In this document: positions 35,367 to 44,652 of the stretch, piece by piece
How positions within the stretch are numbered: position 1 is the stretch's first letter
How the letters are laid out: each line of letters opens with the position of its first letter
NCBI RefSeq assembly: GCF_015709525.1
Contig: NZ_JADNRA010000035.1
Coordinates: 186,001-250,000 of the forward strand
DNA length: 64,000 nt
Source: Methylocystis sp. L43
Lineage (GTDB): Bacteria > Pseudomonadota > Alphaproteobacteria > Rhizobiales > Beijerinckiaceae
Direction: 5' to 3'
The notes under the pieces: model-generated
The model's input: only the letters and a program-made list of their open reading frames with translations
What the model was told of the DNA's origin: nothing
Databases searched by the model: none
Position numbers and translations under genes: made by a program

Positions 35367-35963
35367 ATGAACTTCATCAGCAAAACGGCCAGCGTCCGCA
35401 GGACGTTGGCCGGCGCCGTTCTCTGTGGCCTGCTCGCCTGCGCGATTTCAGCGGCGCCGGCTGACGCGGCGCAGCTCGGCGAATATTTTCCCATTCCGAA
35501 TTCGCTGAGCCTCAGCGGGGTTCCGCGCGACTCGCTCCTGAAGATCCAGTCGAAATGGCTGCGGAACGGCCTCGACAATCTCAAGAAGGCGCGCGCTGAA
35601 GCCGAAGCGGCGCTCGAAAAAGCCAAGGCCGACGCTCCGGACAAGGTCGCCGCGGCGGAGGAGAAGATCAAGAAGCTCGATGAGATGATCGCCGAAACTC
35701 AGCAAGAACTCGCGCTGTCCGAGAACAGTGATTCGTCGCATGACATTCAACGAGAGCGCAAACGCAACTTGCTGCTGGCTCTCAATCAGTGGATCAATGA
35801 GCTCAATCGCCTCGCCACAGAGCAGATGAAGATCGCGATTATGAAGGATGGCGCCGAGGCCATGGCGGCGCAAAACCAAAATTATCAATTATCGGAACAG
35901 GCGGACAATCTCGAAAAAGCCAAGCGGGACCCGAGTTTCGAAGATTGGGGCGTGAACAAGTAA
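35367..35963 (+). CDS. Secreted coiled-coil protein of unknown function
   Basis: The 198-aa product has a signal peptide (basic start, LAGAVLCGLLACAIS, cleavage near ADAAQ). The mature part has a short conserved-looking GEYFPIPNSLSLSGVP segment and then a long heptad-like, Glu/Lys/Ala-rich region (about residues 70-165: LDNLKKARAEAEAALEKAKA, AAAEEKIKKLDEMIAETQQE) which should form a coiled coil. No family was recognised. It has a clear GGGAGAAACTC before ATG 35367 and stands alone upstream of the GST gene, so it is probably a real secreted or periplasmic protein. Confidence 0.7.
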   Translation: MNFISKTASVRRTLAGAVLCGLLACAISAAPADAAQLGEYFPIPNSLSLSGVPRDSLLKIQSKWLRNGLDNLKKARAEAEAALEKAKADAPDKVAAAEEKIKKLDEMIAETQQELALSENSDSSHDIQRERKRNLLLALNQWINELNRLATEQMKIAIMKDGAEAMAAQNQNYQLSEQADNLEKAKRDPSFEDWGVNK

Positions 35964-36051
35964 TCTCAAGCGGGCGATGGGGGTCAGGCTCACTGACCGA
36001 GTGTGCCGCCGATGAGTTGAGGAGACTGGCGGCTGTCCGGCGAGCTTTACA

Positions 36052-36702
36052 ATGACCCCCACCATTACCGCCTTTGAACGGTCGCCCGATAGCGGCAAGG
36101 GACTGGCGCGTGACATGCGCGTTCGCTGGGCGCTCGAAGAAGTGGGCCAACCCTACGACGTTCGGCTACTTTCATTCAAAGCGATGAAGGAGCCGGCGCA
36201 TCTCGCGCTTCATCCTTTCGGACAGATTCCGACCTATGAAGAAGGCGATCTCGCGCTCTTCGAGTCGGGGGCGATCGTGTTCCATATCGCGGAGCGCCAT
36301 GCTGGCCTGCTGCCAGACGATGTGAATGCGCGGGCGCGCGCGATCACATGGATGTTTGCAGCGCTCAGCACGATGGAGCCGCCAGTCATTGATCTTGCAT
36401 TCGCCAGGCTTCTGGAGCGCGACGAAGCCTGGTACGAGCAGCGTCTGCCTGTCGTCGAGGAACGCGTCCGTAAACGGCTGAGCGAACTTTCGGGTCGCCT
36501 TGGCGACGCCGAATGGCTCGATGGTCCGTTCAGCGCGGGCGACCTGATGATGGCGTCGGTGCTGCTCAGGTTGAAAGCGTCGGGTCTACTGGACCAATAT
36601 CCGAACCTCTCCGCCTATGTCGCCCGCGGCGAAGCGCGGCCCGCATACAGGCGTGCTTTCGAGGCTCAACTGGCGGTTTTCACCGCCGCATCCAGGACCT
36701 AG
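36052..36702 (+). CDS. Glutathione S-transferase family protein
   Basis: The 216-aa protein has an N-terminal thioredoxin-like half (ALEEVGQPYDVRLLSF, HPFGQIPTYEEGDLALFESG with the cis-Pro and glutathione-binding Ser) and a helical C-terminal half (FSAGDLMMASVLLRL). It conjugates or reduces an unknown substrate. The end overlaps zapA, which reads the other way, by four bases. Confidence 0.92.
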   Translation: MTPTITAFERSPDSGKGLARDMRVRWALEEVGQPYDVRLLSFKAMKEPAHLALHPFGQIPTYEEGDLALFESGAIVFHIAERHAGLLPDDVNARARAITWMFAALSTMEPPVIDLAFARLLERDEAWYEQRLPVVEERVRKRLSELSGRLGDAEWLDGPFSAGDLMMASVLLRLKASGLLDQYPNLSAYVARGEARPAYRRAFEAQLAVFTAASRT

Positions 36703-37082
36703 AGACCATCGTCCGGCGACGCGGCCGGCGGCGACAGTTCGCCATTGAGCTTCACGATCCGACGCGTCGCGTCGCCAAGCGCCTTGGCGGCGAGCGCCGA
36801 CGCCGCGTCGCTCGCCTTCCGCGCGGCGTCGAGCTCGGCGCGCAGCGCAGCGAACTCGGCTTCCGTCGCCTGCGCTTTGGCGCGTGCGTCCGTCGCCTCG
36901 TCGGCGATTGCGAGCGCGGCCATCACGATGATGCGCTGCTCGCCGATCTCGCCGAAGCTCTCGCGCATCGACTGGATCTTGCTTTCCACGTAACGCGCGA
37001 GCTCTTCGATCCGCTGCTCCTCGCCCTCCTCGCAGGACATGCGATAGGTGCGGCCGGCGATGGCGACGACGACGGCGGCCAT
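36699..37082 (-). CDS. zapA: Cell division protein ZapA
   Basis: The 127-aa product begins MAAVVVAIAGRTYRMSCEEG and has EEQRIEELARYVESKIQSM with the ZapA fold, then a coiled-coil tail (ARAKAQATEAEFAALRAEL). ZapA cross-links FtsZ filaments. It follows DUF4164 by one base; this pairing is common in Hyphomicrobiales. Confidence 0.9.
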   Translation of the reverse strand: MAAVVVAIAGRTYRMSCEEGEEQRIEELARYVESKIQSMRESFGEIGEQRIIVMAALAIADEATDARAKAQATEAEFAALRAELDAARKASDAASALAAKALGDATRRIVKLNGELSPPAASPDDGL

Positions 37083-37083
37083 G

Positions 37084-37407
37084 TCAATCCTCCTGGGTCG
37101 AGGCCACGCCCGCCCCGCCGAGCGCCGCGGCGACGCCTTCGCTTGCGGCTTCAAGCCTTCGCAGCACCTCGTCGCGGCTCTTCTCCAGGGCGTTCTGCCG
37201 CGCCAGCGCGGCGTCGAGATCGAGGGCGAGGCGCGACCGATCGTCTTGCATGACGGCGAGTTCTTCTTCGAGTTCGGCGCTGGACAGCTCGTCTTCGAGC
37301 TTTGCGGCGACCGTGCGCTCCAGCTGAGCGAGCGCCGCCTGCAGCTCTGCGACGGCGGCCTCGAGCCTCTTGGCGTTTTCTTCGTCGCGCTTATCTGATT
37401 GGTTCAT
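37084..37407 (-). CDS. DUF4164 coiled-coil protein
   Basis: The 107-aa protein is almost wholly coiled coil (NAKRLEAAVAELQAALAQLE, LSSAELEEELAVMQ, NALEKSRDEVLRRLEAASEG). It matches the DUF4164 group found next to zapA in Hyphomicrobiales, function unknown. ATG 37407 is used; a longer frame upstream lacks support. A role with ZapA in division is inferred from position. Confidence 0.85.
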   Translation of the reverse strand: MNQSDKRDEENAKRLEAAVAELQAALAQLERTVAAKLEDELSSAELEEELAVMQDDRSRLALDLDAALARQNALEKSRDEVLRRLEAASEGVAAALGGAGVASTQED

Positions 37408-37632
37408 CGCCGGTCGCAGAATGTGCATGGCTTTGCGGCGCGGCGAACGCGCCGAACGATTCGCTTGCCAGCCTGTTCCTAGCATGAATCGCGCAAATCG
37501 AAACCGCGCCAAATGGCGCGACCTCGGCGCGTTGACAGGGGGGCGCGAGGTGCTATCACACGCTCGCCTCCAGAGCCAACAGGCTCGATGGCGAGGGCCG
37601 CGGAGTTCCGGCGGCGCAAGGAGATTTTCCAA

Positions 37633-38640
37633 ATGACCGTGAGAGTGGCGATCAACGGATTCGGGCGCATCGGCCGCAATATCCTGCGCTATATCATCGA
37701 GACCGGACGCACGGACCTCGAAGTCGTCGCCATCAATGATCTCGGCCCGGTCGAGACCAATGCGCATCTGTTGCGATATGATTCAGTGCACGGCCGCTTC
37801 CCGCATGAGGTGAAAGTCGCCGGAAACACGATCGACGTCGGCCGCGGCCCCATCCAGGTGACCGCCATCAAAAATCCGGCCGAGCTTCCCTACAAGGACC
37901 TCAAGATCGACATCGCGCTGGAATGCACCGGGCTTTTCACCGCGCGCGACAAGGCCAAATTGCTGCTCGACGCGGGCGCGAAGCGCGTGCTGGTTTCAGC
38001 GCCCGCCGAAGGCGCCGACATTACGGTCGTCTATGGCGTCAATCACGACAAGATCACCAAGGATCATCTCGTGATCTCCAACGCCTCCTGCACGACGAAC
38101 TGTCTCGCGCCGGTCGCCAAAGTGCTGCACGAGGCGATCGGCATCGAGAAGGGGATCATGACGACGATCCACTCCTATACGGGCGATCAGCCGACGCTCG
38201 ACACGATGCATAAGGATCTCTACCGCGCTCGCGCGGCGGCGCTATCGATGATCCCGACCTCGACGGGCGCGGCGAAGGCCGTCGGACTCGTATTGCCGGA
38301 GCTGAACGGCAAGCTCGACGGCTACGCCATTCGCGTGCCGACGCCCAACGTCTCGGCGGTCGATCTGAAATTTGTCGCCAAGCGACCGACGACGAAGGAT
38401 GAGGTGCACGCCGCGATCAAGGCCGCCGCCGATGGTCCGCTCAAGGGCGTGCTCGGCTACACGGACGAAAAGCTCGTGTCGATCGACTTCAACCACAATC
38501 CGCTCTCGTCCTGCTTCCATCTCGACCAGACCAAGGTCCTGGACGGCAATCTCGTGTCGATCCTGTCCTGGTACGACAATGAATGGGGCTTCTCCGGCCG
38601 CATGACCGATGTGGCGAGCGCGATCGGCAAGCTTCTTTAA
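37633..38640 (+). CDS. gap: Glyceraldehyde-3-phosphate dehydrogenase
   Basis: GapA (335 aa) makes 1,3-bisphosphoglycerate from G3P with NAD(P). It starts [20 protein letters not shown], has the catalytic Cys in [15 protein letters not shown], and [11 protein letters not shown] at the end. ATG 37633 is used. It is followed by a strong hairpin and then pgk, the usual glycolytic pair. Confidence 0.97.
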   Translation: MTVRVAINGFGRIGRNILRYIIETGRTDLEVVAINDLGPVETNAHLLRYDSVHGRFPHEVKVAGNTIDVGRGPIQVTAIKNPAELPYKDLKIDIALECTGLFTARDKAKLLLDAGAKRVLVSAPAEGADITVVYGVNHDKITKDHLVISNASCTTNCLAPVAKVLHEAIGIEKGIMTTIHSYTGDQPTLDTMHKDLYRARAAALSMIPTSTGAAKAVGLVLPELNGKLDGYAIRVPTPNVSAVDLKFVAKRPTTKDEVHAAIKAAADGPLKGVLGYTDEKLVSIDFNHNPLSSCFHLDQTKVLDGNLVSILSWYDNEWGFSGRMTDVASAIGKLL

Positions 38641-38659
38641 GCATTGTTCCACCACGCCG

Positions 38660-38690
38660 GCGCGGACCTTCGGGTCCGCGCTTGCCTTTT
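38660..38690 (+). terminator. Hairpin terminator/attenuator between gap and pgk
   Basis: GCGCGGACC (38660-38668) and GGTCCGCGC (38673-38681) pair perfectly around a TTCG tetraloop, followed by TTGCCTTTT. It would reduce, but not necessarily stop, transcription from gap into pgk. Confidence 0.75.
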
Positions 38691-38713
38691 CAAGCCGCGA
38701 TTGGACGCCCGAC

Positions 38714-39919
38714 ATGACCGCTTTCCACACTCTCGACGACGTCGATGTCAAAGGAAAGCGCGTGTTGCTGCGCGTCGATCTCAATGTGCCGATGGAGGAC
38801 GGGCGCGTCACCGACGCGACGCGCATCGAGCGTGCGCTGCCGACGATCAACGAGATCGTGGAAAAAGGCGGCAGAGTCGTTCTACTTTCGCATTTCGGCC
38901 GGCCGAAGGGCCAGCGCGTCGACGAGGAGTCGCTGCGCCAGGTCGTCCCGACGCTCGAACATTTTCTCAAACGCAAGATCGCCTTCGCCGACGATTGCGT
39001 CGGCGACGCTGTGGCCAAGATCGTCGATGGGCTCAAGGACGGCGACGTCGCCCTGCTTGAGAACACCCGCTTTCACAAGGGCGAAGAAAAGAACGCCGCC
39101 GACTTTATCGACGCGCTCGCCAAGAGCGGCGACATCTTCGTCAGCGACGCCTTTTCGGCGGCGCATCGCGCGCACGCCTCGACCGAAGGAATAGCCCACA
39201 GACTGCCGGCCTACGCCGGCCGCGCCATGCAGGCGGAGCTCGAAGCGCTGCAATCCGCGCTCGCCAATCCGCAGCGGCCGGTCATGGCGATCGTCGGCGG
39301 CGCGAAAGTGTCGACGAAGCTCGAACTCCTGGGCAATCTCGTCGCGAAGGTCGAATATCTCGTCATCGGCGGGGGCATGGCCAACACCTTCCTCGCGGCG
39401 CAAGGCAAGAGCGTCGGCAAATCGCTGTGCGAACATGATCTCGCCGGGGCCGCGCGGGAAATCCTCGTCAAAGCAGAGAAGGCCGGCTGCGACGTCGTGC
39501 TGCCGATCGACGCCACGGTCGCGCAAAAATTCGAGGCGCATGCGCCGTCGCATATCGTCTCGGTCGATCATGTCGGCGAAAACGACATGATCCTCGACGT
39601 CGGGCCGAAATCGATCGCCCATGTCGAATCGCTGCTCGCCAAGTGCAAGACGCTGGTGTGGAACGGCCCGTTCGGAGCGTTCGAACTTCCGCCCTTCGAC
39701 GAAGGCACCAACGCCGTCGCGCAGACGGCGGCGCGGCTTACCGTCGAGGGCAAGCTGCTGTCGATCGCCGGCGGCGGCGACACCGTGGCGGCGCTCAACC
39801 AGGCGCATGTCGCGCAGGAATTTTCGTATGTGTCGACGGCCGGCGGCGCCTTTCTCGAATGGCTCGAAGGAAAGACGCTGCCGGGCGTCGCGGCGCTGAC
39901 GCAATCTTCACAGCGCTAG
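38714..39919 (+). CDS. pgk: Phosphoglycerate kinase
   Basis: Pgk (401 aa) transfers phosphate from 1,3-bisphosphoglycerate to ADP. It has [43 protein letters not shown] and [14 protein letters not shown] 38714 gives the canonical start; the longer frame runs over the gap terminator. It follows gap on the same strand. Confidence 0.97.
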   Translation: MTAFHTLDDVDVKGKRVLLRVDLNVPMEDGRVTDATRIERALPTINEIVEKGGRVVLLSHFGRPKGQRVDEESLRQVVPTLEHFLKRKIAFADDCVGDAVAKIVDGLKDGDVALLENTRFHKGEEKNAADFIDALAKSGDIFVSDAFSAAHRAHASTEGIAHRLPAYAGRAMQAELEALQSALANPQRPVMAIVGGAKVSTKLELLGNLVAKVEYLVIGGGMANTFLAAQGKSVGKSLCEHDLAGAAREILVKAEKAGCDVVLPIDATVAQKFEAHAPSHIVSVDHVGENDMILDVGPKSIAHVESLLAKCKTLVWNGPFGAFELPPFDEGTNAVAQTAARLTVEGKLLSIAGGGDTVAALNQAHVAQEFSYVSTAGGAFLEWLEGKTLPGVAALTQSSQR

Positions 39920-39959
39920 AACGGCGACCGCTTGGTCCGCGTTTCTTAAGAGGGAACGC

Positions 39960-40445
39960 CTAGAGATGGGCGAGCGTGGCTTCGGCCGTCGAGACCGTCG
40001 CTTCGCTCGAATTCTCCTCGACATTGATCCATTTGACGACGCCGTCGTCGACGAGCGCCGAATAGCGCTTGCCGCGCACGCCAAGCCCCGCGTCGGTCAG
40101 ATCTAGTTCGACGCCGAGCGCTTTGGCGAAAGTCGCCGAACCGTCGGCGAGCGCGTCGATCTTGTCGCCGCCGCCCGACTCCTTCACCCAGGCGTCGAGC
40201 GCGAAAATGTCATTGACCGCCGTGACCGCCACGGCGTCCACGCCCTTGGATTTGATTTCATCCGCCTTGGCGATGAAGCCCGGCAGATGCTTCTTGTGGC
40301 AGGTCGGCGTATAGGCGCCGGGAACGCTGAAGAGCGCCACCCTGCGTCCCGCAAAATAGTCCTTCGTGGCGACCGGCTCCGGTCCATTCTTGCCCATGAC
40401 GGTCAGCTTCACGTCGGGGAGTCGGTCTCCAGCTTTAATGGTCAT
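39960..40445 (-). CDS. Prx5-type peroxiredoxin
   Basis: The 161-aa product has the peroxidatic Cys in GAYTPTCHKKHLPGF, and AVNDIFALDAWVKES and SATFAKALGVELDL that mark the Prx5/PRX-like group. It reduces peroxides. There is no fused glutaredoxin. It lies alone, convergent to pgk. Confidence 0.93.
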   Translation of the reverse strand: MTIKAGDRLPDVKLTVMGKNGPEPVATKDYFAGRRVALFSVPGAYTPTCHKKHLPGFIAKADEIKSKGVDAVAVTAVNDIFALDAWVKESGGGDKIDALADGSATFAKALGVELDLTDAGLGVRGKRYSALVDDGVVKWINVEENSSEATVSTAEATLAHL

Positions 40446-40614
40446 GCACGATCTCGCTCTGATTTAGGTTAAGGCCCAGACTAGATAGCGCGCTTCCCGG
40501 CTTTGTGTCGCGTGCGCGGCGCAACTTGCTTGCAGCGCACTTGTGAGCTTCGCCGAGGCGAGGCAACATGCGCAAGTCGCCAGCGCAGACGATTCGTCTC
40601 TGGAGGACGGGCTA

Positions 40615-41142
40615 ATGTCGGATTCTTCGAATGGAGGCGGCGGCGAGACCCCGCCTTCAGCATGGGTGTGGAGCCAGTATCGCGCCGTGTCTCCTGAGTC
40701 GTCTGGTTCACCTGCTCGACGCGCGCCGGTCCTCACAAAGAGGAGCGTGCAGACGCCGCCGCCGCGACCCGCATCCGATCCGCCGCCGCCACGACGCTCC
40801 GGCGCGGGTGGGGGAGGAGGCGGAGGGATCGCCTTCCTGGTGGCGCTCGCGATTTTAACGCTCGCCGCCGCGACGTGGTGGTTCGCCGCCTCGCGGTCGC
40901 AGCCTCCGGCAGCTCCCGATGCGCAGCCCGTCGAAGAGAGCGGCGCGCCGAGCGCGCCGCCGCCCGAACCCGAGGCCGCCGCGCCGCCGCCTGAATCCGC
41001 TGCGCCGTCTTCACCCCAGGAGGCCGCCCCATCGGCGCCGCCGCCAGCGCCAGTTGCGACGCCGGTTGAGCAGAGGGCGACGCCGAGCGCAACGACGGCC
41101 CCCGGCGCGAAGCGGAAAAAGCCGAAGAAAAAGCCTCGCTAG
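40615..41142 (+). CDS. Pro/Ala-rich single-pass membrane protein, unknown
   Basis: The 175-aa protein has a hydrophilic, Pro/Ser-rich N-terminus with WVWSQYRAV, a Gly tract, one transmembrane helix (IAFLVALAILTLAAATWWF), and a long Pro/Ala/Glu-rich tail that ends basic (KRKKPKKKPR). A clear TGGAGGACGG site precedes ATG 40615. The arrangement suggests an inner-membrane protein with a periplasmic Pro-rich spacer ending in a basic, possibly wall-binding tail. No family is recognised. A longer in-frame start lacks an RBS. Confidence 0.65.
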   Translation: MSDSSNGGGGETPPSAWVWSQYRAVSPESSGSPARRAPVLTKRSVQTPPPRPASDPPPPRRSGAGGGGGGGIAFLVALAILTLAAATWWFAASRSQPPAAPDAQPVEESGAPSAPPPEPEAAAPPPESAAPSSPQEAAPSAPPPAPVATPVEQRATPSATTAPGAKRKKPKKKPR

Positions 41143-41253
41143 GAGCGCTTCCCGATCACATGGAATCATGTGATCGATAAGGAATCGCTCAATCAAAGTA
41201 TTGGAGCAGGTTCTCATCGAAAAAGTCTGTCAACTTTTTCGGAATCTGCTCTA
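41143..41253. repeat. Dispersed ~110-bp hairpin element, copy 2
   Basis: It is the inverted counterpart of 12338-12448. It contains a perfect GATCACATG/CATGTGATC repeat (about 41153-41175) and a GAAAAAGT/ACTTTTTC repeat (about 41218-41240). It begins right after the stop codon of the Pro-rich protein gene and ends before the convergent GlcG-like gene. Confidence 0.85.
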
Positions 41254-41263
41254 GGCGCCCGGC

Positions 41264-41698
41264 TCAGGTCCGCCAGGGATGCTCGGGGAGGTCGCAAACG
41301 CCGAGCGTCTCGACGCCCGCCTGCGCGACCGCATGATCATTCTCCACGGCCGAACCGCTGACGCCGATGGCGCCGATCATCACGCCGTCAGCGTCGACGA
41401 TGGGAAGTCCCCCGGGAAAAGTGATGAGCCCGTCATTCGAGTGCTCGATGCCATAGAGCGGTCCGCCCGGTTGCGACAGCTTGCCGATCTGTCCGGTCGG
41501 CATGCCGAAGAAGACGGCGGTCTTCGCCTTTTTCATCGCAATGTCGATGCTGCCGACCCAGGCGTCGTCCATCCGCTCGAACGCCTTTAGAACGCCCCCC
41601 GAGTCGACGACGGCGATGCACATCTGAGTGCCGAGCTCGATGGCCTTGCGGCGCGCCGCGGCAATCGCTTTGTCCGCCTGTTCAATCGAAACATGCAT
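41264..41698 (-). CDS. GlcG/HbpS family haem-degrading-like protein
   Basis: The 144-aa protein has [26 protein letters not shown]-like [33 protein letters not shown] and [20 protein letters not shown], the DUF336/GlcG pattern. HbpS in this family binds haem; other members are of unknown role. ATG 41698 has AAAGGAGATCGGCGA just upstream. The frame can be read further 5' but lacks family similarity. Confidence 0.88.
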   Translation of the reverse strand: MHVSIEQADKAIAAARRKAIELGTQMCIAVVDSGGVLKAFERMDDAWVGSIDIAMKKAKTAVFFGMPTGQIGKLSQPGGPLYGIEHSNDGLITFPGGLPIVDADGVMIGAIGVSGSAVENDHAVAQAGVETLGVCDLPEHPWRT

Positions 41699-41786
41699 TC
41701 GCCGATCTCCTTTTTTTAAAAAAACAGGCCCACGGCGCCCGATCGCCAAACCAAGCGGTCGTAGCCCGAGCCACCCGACTGCGCGA

Positions 41787-42518
41787 TCAGTTCGAAGGCG
41801 TCTCGAGCGCGCGGGAGATCAGCGCCTTGGCGTCCGCGCTGTCCCAGGCGGCGGGACCGTTCATCAGCCCGATCTGGCAGCCGTCAGGGCCGATCAACGC
41901 CGTGGTGGGGAGGCCCAGCGCTTTGCCCGACTGCTTCATCTCGTAGAAGATGTTGGCCTTTGGATCACCATAATAGGTCAGCGACTTGACGCCGGTCTCA
42001 GCGAGAAACGCCTTCGCTCTTTCAAGACGGGTCGTATCAACATTGACGGCGACGACCTGGAAATTCTGCCCGGCGAAGGCCTCTTGCAGCCTGTCGAGCG
42101 CCGGCATCTCGGCGCGGCAGGGCACGCACCAGGTCGCCCAAATATTGAGGAGCGTCGTCTTGCCCTTGAAAGAGGCGAGCGAAACCGGGGCGCCGTCGGG
42201 TCCGTCAAAGGCGTAGTCCGGCATCGGCTCCGGCTTCGGCGCGACGATCATCGCCGCGACTTCGCCTTTCGCGAGATCCTTCACATTGGCGGCGATTTTT
42301 GCCGAGGCGGCGCATGCGGCGTCGCCCTCAGCCGGGGCGGCCGCGCTCTGCTGAGCCTCGCCGCCGGGGCCGACGCCTTCATCCACCGCGCGTTCAGGCG
42401 GTTTCTTGCCGCCCATGCTGCCGATCACGTATAGAAACGCCACGCTTGCCGCGATTGTTATCGAGGCCGCCTTCACGACAAGTAGGAAAGATCGCGGGGG
42501 CGGCGGCGGTTTGGCCAT
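41787..42518 (-). CDS. tlpA: TlpA-type thiol:disulfide oxidoreductase
   Basis: The 243-aa protein has an N-terminal membrane anchor ([20 protein letters not shown]), a Pro/Glu/Ala linker and a thioredoxin-like domain with the active site [13 protein letters not shown]. In related bacteria TlpA is periplasmic and supports cytochrome aa3 or c maturation. It is divergent from argH with only 24 bases between them, an arrangement common in Hyphomicrobiales. Confidence 0.92.
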   Translation of the reverse strand: MAKPPPPPRSFLLVVKAASITIAASVAFLYVIGSMGGKKPPERAVDEGVGPGGEAQQSAAAPAEGDAACAASAKIAANVKDLAKGEVAAMIVAPKPEPMPDYAFDGPDGAPVSLASFKGKTTLLNIWATWCVPCRAEMPALDRLQEAFAGQNFQVVAVNVDTTRLERAKAFLAETGVKSLTYYGDPKANIFYEMKQSGKALGLPTTALIGPDGCQIGLMNGPAAWDSADAKALISRALETPSN

Positions 42519-42542
42519 GAGGCGTGGGCTCCGAGGTTAAAA

Positions 42543-43928
42543 ATGACGAGCAAGATATGGGGCGGGCGCTTCAAAAGCGCAACCGACGCGGTTCTGGAGG
42601 CGATCAATGTCTCGATCGAATTCGACAAGCGCCTCGGCCTGCAGGACGTCCGCGGCTCGCTCGCCCATGTCGCCATGCTCGGCGAAACGGGGATCGTGTC
42701 GCGCGACGACGCGGCGAAGATCGCCGATGGATTGGAGCGAGTCAAAGCGGAAATCGAGAACGAGCGCTTCGATTTTTCGCGCGCGCTCGAAGACATTCAC
42801 ATGAACGTCGAGTCGCGCCTTGCCGAGCTGATCGGCCCGACGGCGGGGCGCCTGCATACCGCACGCTCGCGCAACGACCAGGTGGCGACCGATTTTCGCC
42901 TTTACATCCGCGATCAGATCGACGCGCTCGACGCCGAACTCGCCGATCTGCAGCTGGCGCTTGCGACCCGCGCGCGGGAAGAGGCGGCAAGCGTCATGCC
43001 CGGCTTCACGCATCTGCAATCGGCGCAGCCGGTGACGCTCGGCCACCATCTGCTCGCCTATGTCGAAATGATCGCCCGTGATCGCGGTCGCCTTCGCGAC
43101 GCCCGCGCGCGCCTGAACGAATGTCCGCTCGGCGCAGCGGCGCTGGCGGGGACGAGCTTTCCGATCGACCGCGCGATGACGGCGGGCGCGCTCGGCTTCG
43201 ATCGGCCGACGGCGAATTCGCTCGATAGCGTCTCCGATCGCGACTTCGTTCTGGAGACGCTGAGCGCGGCGGCGATCTGCGCCACGCATCTGTCGCGCTT
43301 CGCCGAAGAGATCGTGCTTTGGACGACGCCGCAATTCGGCTTCATCGCGCTGTCCGATAAATTCACCACCGGCTCGTCTATCATGCCGCAAAAGCGCAAT
43401 CCCGACGCCGCCGAACTCGCGCGCGGCAAATCGGGCCGCGTCATCGGCGCGCTGGTCGCGCTGCTCGTCGTCATGAAGGGCCTGCCGCTCGCCTATTCGA
43501 AGGACATGCAGGAGGATAAGGAAGGCGCCTTCGACGCGCTCGATACCTTATCGCTCTGCATCGCCGCCATCGCCGGCATGGTGCGCGACATGCGCATCGA
43601 CCGGGCGCGGATGAAGACCGCGGCCGGCGCGGGCTATGCGACCGCGACCGATCTTGCCGATTGGCTGGTGCGGGCGCTGTCATTGCCGTTTCGTGAAGCG
43701 CACCATGTCACCGGCCGCATCGTCGCGCTCGCCGAAGCGCGCGGCGTGGGTCTTGAGGATTTGACGCTCGAGGAGATGCAGAGCGTCGAACCGCGGATCA
43801 ACGCCGATGTTTGCGACGTGCTCGGCGTCGAGAAGTCGGTGCAGAGCCGCAAGAGCTTCGGCGGCACGGCGCCCGACAATGTGCGCGCCGCCGCGCAAGT
43901 CTGGCTCGACAGGTTGAAGGACAAATGA
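42543..43928 (+). CDS. argH: Argininosuccinate lyase
   Basis: ArgH (461 aa) makes arginine and fumarate from argininosuccinate. It starts [16 protein letters not shown], has [35 protein letters not shown] and the signature [16 protein letters not shown]. Its end overlaps the ThiE-like gene by four bases. The length is normal. Confidence 0.97.
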   Translation: MTSKIWGGRFKSATDAVLEAINVSIEFDKRLGLQDVRGSLAHVAMLGETGIVSRDDAAKIADGLERVKAEIENERFDFSRALEDIHMNVESRLAELIGPTAGRLHTARSRNDQVATDFRLYIRDQIDALDAELADLQLALATRAREEAASVMPGFTHLQSAQPVTLGHHLLAYVEMIARDRGRLRDARARLNECPLGAAALAGTSFPIDRAMTAGALGFDRPTANSLDSVSDRDFVLETLSAAAICATHLSRFAEEIVLWTTPQFGFIALSDKFTTGSSIMPQKRNPDAAELARGKSGRVIGALVALLVVMKGLPLAYSKDMQEDKEGAFDALDTLSLCIAAIAGMVRDMRIDRARMKTAAGAGYATATDLADWLVRALSLPFREAHHVTGRIVALAEARGVGLEDLTLEEMQSVEPRINADVCDVLGVEKSVQSRKSFGGTAPDNVRAAAQVWLDRLKDK

Positions 43929-44536
43929 ACGATATTACCGCACGACTCTACCTCGCGACCCCGCCGCTTGCCGACGCGGCGGCTTTCGCGCCTGCGCTCA
44001 ATGAGGCGCTCGCGGCAGGCGACGTCGCGAGCCTGCTCATTCGTTTCGCCGATGCCGACGAACGCGGCCAGGAAGCGATCGTGCGCGCTCTGGCGCCCGG
44101 CGCGCAGGATAAAGGCGTCGCGGTCCTTGTCCAGGCGGCGCCCAATGTCGCGCTGCGCGCCGGCGCCGACGGCGTCCATGTCTCGGGCTGCAGCGAGGAT
44201 CTTGCCGACGCCATCAAGAAACTGTCGCCCCGCTATATCGTCGGCGCCGGAGATATCGAGACGCGCGACGACGCCATGCGCGCGGGCGAGTTGAGCGCCG
44301 ACTATGTGATGTTTTCGGATCTTGACCGCGACGCGCTCGTTGAGCGCGTCGGCTGGTGGGCGGAGCTTTTCAACACGCCCTGCGTCGCTCGCGCGGAATC
44401 GCTCGACGACGTCGCGCCGCTGGTTCAGGCGGGCGCCGATTTTGTGCGGCTCGACGACGCCGTCTGGAGCGACGCGCGCGGTCCGGCGGCGGCGGTGGCG
44501 GAGGCGCAGGCGAGGCTTAAGGGAGCAGGCGCATGA
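43925..44536 (+). CDS. Degenerate ThiE-like paralog
   Basis: The 203-aa protein has the TIM-barrel outline of thiamine-phosphate synthase ([28 protein letters not shown]), but the key residues are missing: the QLRxK motif reads LLIRFAD, the Asn-Asp that contacts pyrimidine is AAPNVA, and the GPIFPT segment is MFSDLDRD. It is unlikely to make thiamine phosphate. It overlaps argH by four bases and the next gene by four, so it is part of a short operon with the SEL1 protein and esterase. An active ThiE exists in the fusion at 31702. Confidence 0.75.
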   Translation: MNDITARLYLATPPLADAAAFAPALNEALAAGDVASLLIRFADADERGQEAIVRALAPGAQDKGVAVLVQAAPNVALRAGADGVHVSGCSEDLADAIKKLSPRYIVGAGDIETRDDAMRAGELSADYVMFSDLDRDALVERVGWWAELFNTPCVARAESLDDVAPLVQAGADFVRLDDAVWSDARGPAAAVAEAQARLKGAGA

Positions 44537-44569
44537 CTCAAAGCCGTCCTCGTCCCTCAGGGAGGACCG

Positions 44570-44652
44570 CGTCATTGCGAGGCGCACCGCGCCGAAGCAA
44601 TCCAGGAGCCGAACGATGCCTGCTTGATTGCTTCGCTTCGCTCGCAATGACG
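44570..44652. repeat. Palindromic repeat inside the SEL1 gene start
   Basis: Outer arms CGTCATTGCGAG (44570-44581) and CTCGCAATGACG (44641-44652) match perfectly; inner arms GAAGCAATC (44594-44602) and GATTGCTTC (44626-44634) match too. It is the widespread 'TCATTGCGAG ... CTCGCAATGA' element. It keeps the reading frame open and supplies an ATG at 44647. Confidence 0.88.
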
